Source of the DNA: Pyropia yezoensis
Lineage: Eukaryota > Rhodophyta > Bangiophyceae > Bangiales > Bangiaceae
NCBI GenBank assembly: GCA_009829735.1
Contig: CM020619.1
Span: forward strand, 12,639,777 to 12,703,776
DNA length: 64,000 bases
Reading direction: 5' to 3'
Position 1 is the first letter of the stretch, and each line of letters begins with the position of its first letter. Shown in pieces: positions 11,201 to 20,102 of the stretch. A program made the position numbers and the translations under genes. The notes under the pieces are model-generated. The model saw nothing but the letters and a program-made list of their open reading frames with translations, ran no database searches and was not told the origin of the DNA.

Positions 11201-11637
11201 AAGACCACCAGCGAGATGCCCAGCACCTCGACGACGCGGGGGTTGGGCGCCGGGTGGTGGCCGCCGCCGCCACCGCCCCCGTGGCCACCGTCGTCGTCGC
11301 CACCGCCCGCCGACGCGCGCAGGGTGCCGCCGCCGCCGCCGTCCCCGCCGCCCGAGCGCTCGCCACGGGGAAACACCGCGGCGGGTGCCACCGCCGCCGC
11401 TGCCCGCATCGGCATCGTTGCCGGTGCCGCCGCCACGGGCTGCGCAGCCGTCGCGGTCGCCAGTGACACAGCGGCGGCCGCCACCAACGCCGCAACACCC
11501 AGGCACACCGCGCCGAGGCCCATCCCCCCCTTTGCTACCGCGACGGACCGACCGCCGCCGCCGCCGCCGCCGCCCGCCGTCGCCGGCCTTTGCCGCCGGT
11601 GGGGCGGCGCGCGACGGCCCCCGGCAGACGGGGCCAT
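8255..11637 (-). CDS. MLO-like seven-transmembrane protein, frame broken at a G tract
   Basis: Two overlapping reading frames together make one MLO-type membrane protein; land-plant MLO proteins are plasma-membrane, calmodulin-regulated channels known from powdery mildew susceptibility. The first part starts at the ATG at 11637 and has a hydrophobic leader near residues 40-65. It carries helices at VVEVLGISLVVFQALLHATLHALEG, RELLILGVVSLALVIV (compare MLO KAELMLLGFISLLL), FEFAHLLIFALAILY, a VPATSWAALLPLIL helix and VLLGLSAATALVVEG. The second part carries the MLO-like SERLFWFGSHAWFLWLLQTNLF helix and a final helix, giving seven. The frames change within a 15-base C run at 10373-10387 (G on the coding strand). 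One extra base, or two fewer, would join them through an acidic, stop-free segment. Large Gly/Ala/Ser linkers precede and follow helices 6-7. The family call rests on remembered motifs and topology and is moderately confident. Confidence 0.65.
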
Positions 11638-11944
11638 GCTGGCCTTTGGTCACGGGGGGGAAGGACCGAGGGGGGGGGCGGGGGGAAACAGTGGGGGGCG
11701 GGGGGAACCGTCGGCAGGGGGGAGGGGGACGACCCGCCGCGTTGTGCTTGCGGCGCGCCGCGTCGTCGTCGGGATTGGTTTGGTGGGCGTCACGACGGGG
11801 GCGCGGGGGCGGTGGGCTGCTCTTGGCCGGCCGGCGCGCACGGGGGCGCGTCGGCGTGCGCGCCCCCCCCACCGCTCTCCACGCCCCCCCCCCGCCGTGC
11901 GCAGCGGTGGCCAGCGGGCGACGGCCGTCGTCGGTCGTTGTCGT

Positions 11945-11982
<38 letters not shown>

Positions 11983-12121
11983 GCCGCTGCCACTGCCGGC
12001 GGTGGCCGCTGCCACTGCCGCCGCCGCCGCCCGACGCGCGGTCCGGTGGGCGGGGTGCCACGCAGCCGCTGGCGCCACCGAGGTGCGGGGGGGCACCCCG
12101 CCATACCGCGGACAGCGGCGT

Positions 12122-12154
<33 letters not shown>

Positions 12155-13241
12155 GTTCCCATACCTTGGAGGTCTGGCCCCCCACGCTCTCTCACCTCAA
12201 CGGCGCGCGCAAGACGAGCCGCGTGCCAGCGCACAACCGCGCACACGGCGGGGACACGGCGGGGAGGGTGTGTCAGACTTGCCGTATCGGTGGCGGCGGA
12301 GCTACGTTGGCGCCCTCCCACCGTGTCCCCCTTTTTTCAGAGGCCCCGTTCCTGGTGGCACCGGGGCCCGCCGTCGGTCAACGCGGCTGGGCCCCGCCCG
12401 GGGGGGTGGGGGGCAGCCAATGGGTTCCATATCCGCCCCCCCCGGTGCACCCCGAGTGTCGATGGATGGCCGTGATGGTCGGCGGCTTGACACGGACGCG
12501 CTCGGCGCTCCCCCCCGGGTCTCCCATCGATGGGGGGGGCCGCGCGCTGCACGCGGGCCGCTTGTTGCAACGTCAGCAAAAAGAGGGAGAGGGCGACAGA
12601 TGGCACGGGGAGCAGGAAAAATAACCAGAGGAGGAGGGGCGAGTGAAACGGGGAAGGCGCGCGTGCGTCCTCTCGGGGGGGGGCCGGGGGCGCGCAAGAA
12701 GGCGCGGACGTGCCGACCGCGGCGTGCTCGGTGGAGGTGGTGTGCCCCCCCGCCGCGCATCGTATGTTTTCCCGAGATACCCGTCGTTCAAGAAAGAAAA
12801 AAAAAGGAAGAAAAGAAAGAGGAGATAGAGAGGATCGCCGCCACCGCCCTCGTCGTCATGGGTGCCGGGCGCTGGACACCCAGCGGCGGCGGCGCCGCGG
12901 GCCGGCCTCGCCGTCGCGGGCGGGCAGGACGCCACCTCGCGGCCGCGTCCCGCCTGCGCTTCCCCGCGCCGCGGCACAGCGTTGGGGGGTGCACGCGGCG
13001 GCTGGGCGCCCCCCCCCCCGCGCGGGCCAGGGCCGCCGCGCACCCCAGCGGCCGCAAAGCCCGCGCGTGGGGCGACGGGGAAAAGGAGACAAGACGGGGG
13101 TGGGGCGGCTGCCCCCCCTGTTGGTCTTGGACGGGGTGGTGGCGTCCCCCCCCTCGGCTCTACACTCCCGTCGCCACGCCGCCCGCTGCGGTGCTCCCGT
13201 CCCCCTCCCAGCGCCGCGCCCCCCCCCTCGGCGGCGGCCGC
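11638..13241. other. Spacer with a 32-base G run
   Basis: This is the 1.6-kb region upstream of the MLO-like start and downstream of the multidrug-export gene. The longest homopolymer of the window lies here: 32 consecutive G at 12122-12153. An A/G-rich patch is at about 12785-12835. A frame running through most of this region on the + strand encodes only low complexity and is not accepted as a gene. Confidence 0.5.
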
Positions 13242-14569
13242 TCACGCATCCTCCCGCCCCGCCCGCCGGGCCGCGGCAAGGGCCTCTGCCTCTGCGGCGG
13301 CGTCCGCCTCCCCCCCAGCCGCGGGGTCCCCATTGACCGCGGGCGCCGCCGCTGCCGCCGACGCCGCCCGCCGCGCCTTGATCGCCGTCGCGACCCCCCC
13401 CGAGCCAAAGGCCAGGAGCGCCACCCCCCCGCCCACCCACCCCGTCTGGCACACGGCCATGACGACCACCGCCGCCATCAGGACCCCCCCCCCAGGGCCC
13501 CCGCCGCCACCCCCGGGGCCATGCCCAGCACGTGGGCGCCCATTACCCCCGTCCACACCCCCGTCCCCGGGAGGGGGATGCCCACAAACAGGGCGAGGCC
13601 GACGCCGAGCCCCCCCGGCTCGAGGCCCGCCGTCTTGGCCCGCGCCGCGTCGAGGGCGGGGCGGAGCAGCCGGTTGACCCACCGCAGCCGCAGCAGGGCG
13701 AGCATGGGCACGATGGGCGCCGCGTTGCCCGCCACCGCCAGCGGAAAGACGGTGGTGGGGGGCAGGCCGAGGAGGAGGCCCGTCGGGATGCCCCCCCGCA
13801 GCTCAATGACGGGGGTGGCGGAGAGGAGGAAGACGACCGCCTCGGGCGGCACGCCCCGGGAGGTGAGGAAGGCCGCCGCGCGGGCGCCCACCGACGCGTG
13901 CGCCTCGTCCACGTCGGCAGTGGCGGCGGCGGCGGCGGTGCCGGCGGTTGCCGACGGGTCGGCCGCCGCGGCCGTCGCCGGCCCCGTCGACAACAAGGAC
14001 GACGGTGACGACGACGACGACGACGACGATGAGGAGGACGCCGTCGACGACGACGACGGCTCTCCGCCCTTCACCGACGGGCCGTCGGCAGACGCATCCA
14101 CCAGCAGCACCGCCGCCGGCAGGGGCGCCGACGCCGACGCCGCCGCCGCCGCCGCCGCCGTCGACGTGGCGCCCGCCGCGTGGGCCACCGCCGGGGAAAC
14201 GAGCGCCAGCAGCGTCACCGCCGTGGCGGCGGCCGCCGCGGCGGCCGCGCCGGGCGACCACGACGGCGGCGCCCGCCGGGCGGGGGCGTGCCGCGGCAAC
14301 GGCGACAGCGACGGCGACGACAGCGTCGGCGGCGTCGGCAGCGTCGGCGGCGTCGGCGGCGTCGGCGGCGTCGGCGGCGTCGGCGTCGGCGCCACTGCCG
14401 GCGGCAGCGTCGCCATGGTGGCCGCCGCCGCGCCGCCGCCCCCCCCCCCCCTCCCCGCCGCACGGCCCGCGGTGCGTGCACGTGGCCGGGGCAGGGCGCG
14501 GGTGGTGGCGGGCAGCCGCCAGAGGGTGCGGCGGAGGGGCAGGGTGGCAGCGACAAAGGCGGGTGCCAT
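13242..14569 (-). CDS. Small multidrug-export family protein, plastid-type, frame broken at a G tract
   Basis: The product resembles the Sm_multidrug_ex (SMP) family, small membrane proteins of bacteria and plastids with a poorly known transport role. The ATG at 14569 opens MAPAFVAATLPLRRTLWRLP, a basic, Ser/Thr/Arg-rich leader like a plastid transit peptide; the frame is open further upstream but only as Pro-rich filler. After an acidic/Ser-rich linker come the family motifs FLLSATPVIELRGGIPTGLLLG, AVAGNAAPIVPMLALLR and GLALFVGIPLPGTGVWTGVMGAHVLG. The frame then hits TGA at 13478-13480, just after a 10-base C run (13484-13493). In the neighbouring frame the missing last helix (GVLMAAVVVMAVCQTGWVGG) continues to a stop at 13242-13244. 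One added base, or two removed, in the run joins them. A sequencing or assembly length error is the simplest explanation; a real frameshift allele is the alternative. Confidence 0.78.
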
Positions 14570-15339
14570 GGTCGTGGCCGCCCCGCCGCGGAGGGGGGGG
14601 GGGGGTGTACGGCTGGAGCGTCGACGGCGGCGGCGGCGCCTCGCGGTGGGAACAGCGGGGGAGGGAGGAGGGGCGAGTGGGGGGGGAGGGGGAACCCGGG
14701 GGGGCTGTGGGCACACTGCCAGGCGAGGGGGGGGGGGGGAAGGGGGCGGGGTGGGGGGAGGGGGGGGGGGGAGCAGGGGGGGGCGCGGCGCGTGTGTGCA
14801 CGAGGTGCGGGCGGGCAAGGGGAGGACGCGGGAATTGGGGGACGGGGGAGGCGGGATCCAAGCACGCACGCGGTGGGGGTGGCGGGATCCAAGCGCGGGG
14901 TGGCGGCCGCGATGGGGGGTCGGCCTTGCCCTCGCCCACTGCAGCGCGACTGGGGTGGGCTCCGCCCATGGGAGGGTGGGTGGGGGGCGGTCCGGTGGGG
15001 GGGGGGGGGGGTAGGGGGGGCGGATCCCCCCCTTTGCAGCCACTCAGAACGCCAACACGTGGCAACTGGTCGGCTGCAGGAGTGTTCCCAATCCGACCGT
15101 CGACCCACACAGGTTTGAGAAATGGGTCGATCGGCCTCGTGCCGTCGATCCACCCCTAGTTTTTATTCTACCGGAAAAGAGGATTAATGAATCCGGTCCT
15201 GAGGATTATTTAATCCTCAGGGAAACATGCGGTTCTGACCCAGTGGAGGCCCGACGGGTGGCCCAAATTCCATGGTGATCCCGGTCGTTGATTGGGTGTC
15301 GCTGGCGGAGCGGCCCCACGAAGCGCTCCTGGCCTCTTA
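14570..15339. other. Upstream region and pre-insertion flank of the transposon
   Basis: Bases 14570-15119 are purine-rich on the + strand, with several G tracts, and form the 5' side of the multidrug-export gene. From about 15120 the composition drops abruptly towards AT. Here lie GGATTAATGAATCC (15181-15194) and a near-perfect hairpin CCTGAGGATTA-TT-TAATCCTCAGG (15198-15221). The TTA target copy of the Harbinger element is at 15337-15339. No gene was recognised. Confidence 0.55.
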
Positions 15340-15359
15340 GAGCACCTCTATCGGTGCGC
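15340..15359 (+). repeat. Left terminal inverted repeat of the Harbinger element
   Basis: This 20-base terminus is exactly complementary to 31506-31525. The next base inward (C, against A on the opposite side) breaks the match. A TTA lies immediately outside it. Confidence 0.95.
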
Positions 15360-16200
15360 CAAAAACTACATGGAAAACGCCATATGTTTTACATATGCAT
15401 CATGGCATGTCTACCGGTCAACTGCTCAGCACTTTTCCATCTTGAATGCAGTCCAATTCAAGTCGCTTTCCTGACGCGAGAAGTCGCTGATCTGGCCGCT
15501 GCCCTCCCCGCCCCTCGTTGTGCCCTGGTTCGGGCAACACCTCGGCACCACATGGCAGTTGAGGTCCGCCAACAGCCAATCCACGAGCGACCAGGTCTGC
15601 ACCCCCCCTCCCCTTCCCGCGCTTGTGGCCGTCCCGCTGTCGCGCACCGTGGCAGTCGGAACGGCGCGCCTGCCAACACGTCGCGCCTGCGGACCAGTGC
15701 CGCATAGGTTTCTGGTCCTTGGGCCTATCCAGTGTGCCGCGCGTCACCACCTCTCTCCCTCCCCAGCAACCTCCCCGACGACCTAGCGACCTACCATCTC
15801 TCACCTCCGCGCGCCGGCAGAGTGGTTGCCGTTGTGACTCTTCTCGCAGTCCACGACCGGGTCTTGCTGCTGCAGCCCTCTTGCTGGTCGCCGCCTCTTC
15901 CCACCCCTCTCCTCTCCCCTCGCTTCTGCGTTTACGTCACCACGGACAGCGCCCTTCTTGTTGCTATCCACCACTGTGACGTTCCACTGTTCCGCCCACC
16001 CTCTCCCACCCCCACCCCCGTCTTCATCACTGTCATCAACGGCCGTCATCTCCCCGTCACCCTGCCAATACGCACGTGCTTGTGCGTCTCGGACACCACC
16101 CTGTCCTCTCCCTCCACATGCGTCAACCTCTACCTGTCAGCGCGCGTCACCGGCGGGGGGCCGCTATTGCTTGTTAACACATGTTGAGAGCGGTGCTGGG

Positions 16201-17531
16201 ATGGCCGACGAGATGAGCGACTCGGAGGTGGAGACGGCTGTGGTGGTGAGCTGCATGGCGGCGGCGGAAGCTGTGGTGAGAGCTGCCAACGATGGCTCGG
16301 GATGGATGGGCCGGGTGCCTGGGTCCGCTCGTAATATTGACCGGGGTGTGAGCCTTTGGTTTTTGAAATACCTGTCTCCTTCCCCTATGTACAACCGCTC
16401 TCACTTTCGTGCACTATTTCGTGTGCCGATGCGTCTGTACCGCGCGTTTGAGCGGGAGCTACCACTCGTCGAGCCACTCCTGCTGCAAAAAGAGGATTGC
16501 ACTGGCCGCGCCGGCCACCCCCTACACGTTAACCTTTTAGTGCTCTACGTCGTTTGGGGAACGGTGTTTCGTTCGCTGATATTGACGATCAAGCTTGTAT
16601 GTCCATCGAGTCACAGCGGCAGAACTTTCTCCTCTTTTTGCGAGCTGTGCGTACCCGCTTTGGTCCTCGATACCTCAACAGGGAGCCCACCGCCCTGGAG
16701 CTGCAGAAAATCTCTGACGCCTACGGTGCTCGTGGCTTTCCTGGCTCTGTCGGGTGCGCGTACTGCATGACCATCAAGTGGAAGCATTGCCCGCGCGCTT
16801 TCGAGGGGCAGTACCACAATCAGAAGGACGGGAAGCTGGCTGTCCTGCGGTGCGAGGCGGTCGTGGACGGCGACCTGTATTGCTAGCACTGGTTTGCTGG
16901 GAGGCCGGGTACGAACAACGACGTGACTGTGCTCGACAACAGCCCGTACTTCATGGATATCCTGTCGGGGCGCCGTCAGATGCTGCTGCCCAATGGGTAC
17001 GCGTTGGGAGGAGTGACGCGGCACTGGCTTCTCTACTTGCTGGGGGACTCTGCCTACCCCCGCTGGGCAATTTTCTACCGCCCCACTGCCGCACCGTTGA
17101 ACGAGAAGGAGGCCTACGCGGGGCAGAGGCAGGTGACCGTGCGCAAGGATGTGGAGAGATTTTTTGGATGCTTGCAGGGTCGTTTCCATATACTGCGCGG
17201 GGAGCGACGCGAGTGGAGTGACGAGATCATCATTCTCATTGCCGACGTTTGCGTCCTTGTTCATAACTTGATTGTATGTATGCGGCAGAGTGGTGAGCTG
17301 GAGGAAGAGGCAGCTGATCACGGGGGGGCCCTTCTTGTGGAGGAGTTTTGTGCTGACCTGCCTGTCGACGTGGAAGCGTCCGCATCACCTGCTGCTGCCG
17401 CAGGACCTGTGCCTGTGGTGGGTCTCGCTGCTCTTTTGGAACGCAGTCACGCCGTCATGAGCGAGTCTGCTCACGAGACCTTGACCGCCGCGTTGGCAGA
17501 TCATTTGTGGGACTTGCGCGGACAACAGTAA
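16201..17531 (+). pseudogene. Decayed PIF/Harbinger (plant transposon protein) transposase
   Basis: The family cuts and pastes DNA with a DDE nuclease. The reading starts at the ATG at 16201 (MADEMSDSEVE) and continues with a helical N-terminal region (MYNRSHFRALFRVPMRLYRAFE). Near 16557 the frame shifts by one base. The domain then continues as RYLNREPTALELQKISDAYGARGFPGSVG and WKHCPRAFEGQY. A TAG at 16884-16886 sits where Trp is normally found (TGG to TAG), after which HWFAGRPGTNNDVTVLDNSP, LLGDSAYPRW and the terminal RKDVERFFGCLQGRF with its catalytic Glu follow to the stop at 17529-17531. The first catalytic Asp of the usual GSIDCMHW motif is Tyr here (codon 16761-16763, TAC instead of GAC). 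One frameshift, one nonsense codon and one lost catalytic residue make the copy non-functional. The family call is strong. Confidence 0.88.
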
Positions 17532-17599
17532 ACCTGCGCGTCGTTATTGACATCTCTGCCGCTGACGGACGGAGGAGCGACAGTGGGTGGGACAGGGAT

Positions 17600-19540
17600 A
17601 CGAGACGGCCGAGCTTCACCGCTACCCAACTTCCGAGGCGTTGCGGTGGAAAGGACAGATATGGGGCGTCTATGAGCCGCCACTAGCACCTGCATTGTGG
17701 CACTGGGGTGGGGCGTGGGCGTTCCAGGTGCCCGTGGGCGGCGGCCAACACGATCTTCGTGGCGCTGGTGTGAGGGGGCGGCGCTCTGGGGAACATGGGG
17801 TAGCGGTGTGCCCGAACAATATGCCGCAGGTGTGGGCGTACGCGATACCTGTCGGCGGTCACCAGCACCCATGATGTGGCAGAGGGGTGTGGGCGCCAAG
17901 CACTGTGCGACAGGGGAGCGCCCCTAAAACCCGCTTTACTGCGCTGGGAAGGGAGAGAGGAGTTTTACGCGTCTGTGGGCGGCGGTCAACACGCACTGCG
18001 CGATGATGGGGAGGGGGTATGCAGCACAGAGCACCTGTGAGCGGCAGGCAGGACCCGCTTTTTTCTTTTGCGACGGCGTCCCACGGTGGCGGACTCCCCG
18101 GCGCTTCCGACAACACCTGCTTTGTGACGCTCAGTTTCAGAAAGGTGAGGAGGGAAGCGGCACATGTGTTGCGGCGGCCGCCACGACCAACATTGTGCCG
18201 CCGGGGAGCGACGTGGTCCCACAAGGCGCCCTTGGGCGGCGGCCAGAACGATTTTTGTCGCGCTGGGGTGGCGCGGGGGCGTACAAAGCGACCACGGGCG
18301 GGAGCCAATACGAACTTTGTGGAGCTGGGGTTGGAGGGGGGTGCATGGCGCAGTCATCGGGAACCGCCGACCACGCATCTGATGCGCTGGGATTGGCGCC
18401 CCCGAAGCCCGTGGGCTGCCGCCGATGTGTACTTTGCGGCTCAGAGGGGGGTGCGAGAGAGCGCGGCGCACGTGGACGACCGTCAGCCCCGACATACTGT
18501 GCTGTGGGGGGGGCGCGGAGTAGTGGGCGCTCATCGCTCACAGCCAACACCCACGGTTGAGCGCTCGGGTCGAAACGAGCCGCATGGGGAACCAGTTGGC
18601 GGCTGCCATAACCAGCTTTGTGCGGCAGGGATGGGAGATGGGCCAAGTAGGTGCCCGTGGGCGGGCGCCAGTGCGCACAGCATAATGCAGGGGTGGCCCA
18701 GGGGGGTACAGAGAGCCCTCGGGCTACATTAAATACCATATGTGTGAAGTAGGGGTGGGAGCGGGGCACATGACGGCGTCATCGGCTGTCGCCAGACGCA
18801 ACGTTATGGCGCTTGGGTGAGTGCGTGAGGTGCCCGTGGGAGGTTGCCGACACCTACTATGCGGCCCTGCGGTGGCTGCAACAGACGGGGCTGCCTGGTG
18901 GTGGCCGATAGCGGCAACGCTTCTGTGATGGCGTGGAAAGGCGGAGGACAAAGTGCCTGTTGGCGACCGCCAGCACCTGCGTTGTTGTGCTGCGGTGGGG
19001 GTACTCGGCGGAGGGTTCCCGTGGGCGTTGACCAACGCCTATGTCATGGCGCTGGGGTTGGCCGGGAGCGCACGCGGCGCTCGTGCGCGTCAACGACGAC
19101 GAAAAAAATATTTGCCCCGGCGCGGGAAGGCCGGTACAGAGCGCCCGTAGGCGGCCGCCTAAACCAACTTTATGGTGCTGGGGTGCGCGCAAGGCGTGTG
19201 GTGCTCCCGTGTGTCGGACATATGAGCCAGGATGTGCTATTGCGGTGGAAGGGGGCCCCTCCGGGTGCCCACCGCGGGCACCTAGCGCTGCGGGCCTGGC
19301 CTGTAGAGGTGCGGCCTAGGCACGGGCCAGTCGTGCGTGGCCACCATGATCACCATGGCCATGATGGGTGTGGGGAGCCCTCGGGCTGCTCTGGGCCTTG
19401 GGTTTGACGTGTTCTGGTGGGCAGTGGTCGGGCTGGGAAGCCCTTGAATGGAAACTGGCTTCACGTCATTGCGGTGGCGGGGGGTCGCACGGGTCGGGTG
19501 TGGGCAACGCTGGGTACCTCTTTCTTCGCTATGGGGAGGA
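17600..19540 (+). repeat. Array of diverged ~62-bp tandem repeats
   Basis: Roughly 25-30 head-to-tail units of about 60-65 bp run through this stretch. The recognisable core is CGTGGGCGGCGGCCAACACC, then an AACTTTGTGGCGCTGGGGTG segment, then a G-rich spacer with GTACAGAGCG. Clear cores start near 17731, 18172, 18233, 18295, 18655, 18898, 18957, 19020, 19083, 19146 and 19208, mostly 59-63 bp apart, with some gaps of about twice that. Units are considerably diverged from one another, implying age. The array lies between the transposase relic and the interrupted end of the Myb-like gene, inside the Harbinger element. Open frames exist but none looks like a protein. Confidence 0.75.
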
Positions 19541-19683
19541 ACAGGGACGCACGATGCGCCAAAAAATCTAGCGCCAAGTTGCTGCCTTGCATCTACACTA
19601 AGCGCCATTAAACAAGCTCCCCCTCCCCGTCACCCCCCTCAGTCGTTCTCTCCACCTCAGCTCGTGCGGCTACCTCGCCACGG

Positions 19684-20046
19684 TGTAGCAATATGGTTGG
19701 CCGTATTGTGACCCTAATATTAGGGGGGCTACTTCTAATCCTTGGCTTTCAAGTTGATAGTCCGTACTGGTCACGGTATCTATAAGTTACGTATGACCAG
19801 AGGGACTTGCATCTTGGGGTGGAGGGTAGTTAGTAGTGTCTCCGAGGGTTTATAACGTGGGGGCCGGCGGCGAATCCACCGCCGGCCGAGGTAGAACAAC
19901 AAACCCCTCCCATTTGGGCTCCCATCTTGGTCCCGTGGCTTGCGCTCCAAGGACAGCAACCTTGGCCTCCCGGTAACGTTGGTGCCGATCCCCCTTGGTG
20001 AGTGTTCCCTGAGAGTGGACGTGCGACGGATTCCTATTGTGCTACA
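19684..20046 (+). repeat. 5' LTR
   Basis: This 363-bp repeat has 7-bp inverted ends (TGTAGCA...TGCTACA). It differs from the 3' LTR at ...CTAATATTAGG... (G replaces A in the 3' copy) and ...CGGTAACGTTGG... (G replaces A). It contains a TATA-like TTTATAACG at 19849-19857 and a strong hairpin with 9-bp GGCCGGCGG/CCGCCGGCC arms at 19862-19870 and 19879-19887. A tRNA-type primer site probably begins TGGTGGAGC at 20048, two bases inside; the tRNA could not be named. Confidence 0.95.
19849..19857 (+). promoter_or_regulatory. Putative LTR TATA element
   Basis: TTTATAACG in the middle of the LTR, followed 5 bp later by a GC hairpin, is the only TATA-like box in a plausible position for LTR transcription. 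The same box recurs in the 3' LTR. It is assigned by position only. Confidence 0.4.
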
Positions 20047-20102
20047 TTGGTGGAGCAGCAGGGGACCTCACTCCGCCGCCTCCTTCACCAGGGGATTCCC
20101 TG

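Noticed and set aside
11385..15014. A 1209-codon open frame on the + strand
   Set aside because: It runs antisense through the MLO-like 5' end, the spacer and the multidrug-export gene. Its product is Arg/Pro/Gly filler, a consequence of very high GC suppressing stop codons.
20037..20102. An upstream extension of gag into the LTR
   Set aside because: The frame is open but has no ATG before 20103, and the extension covers the presumed primer-binding site.
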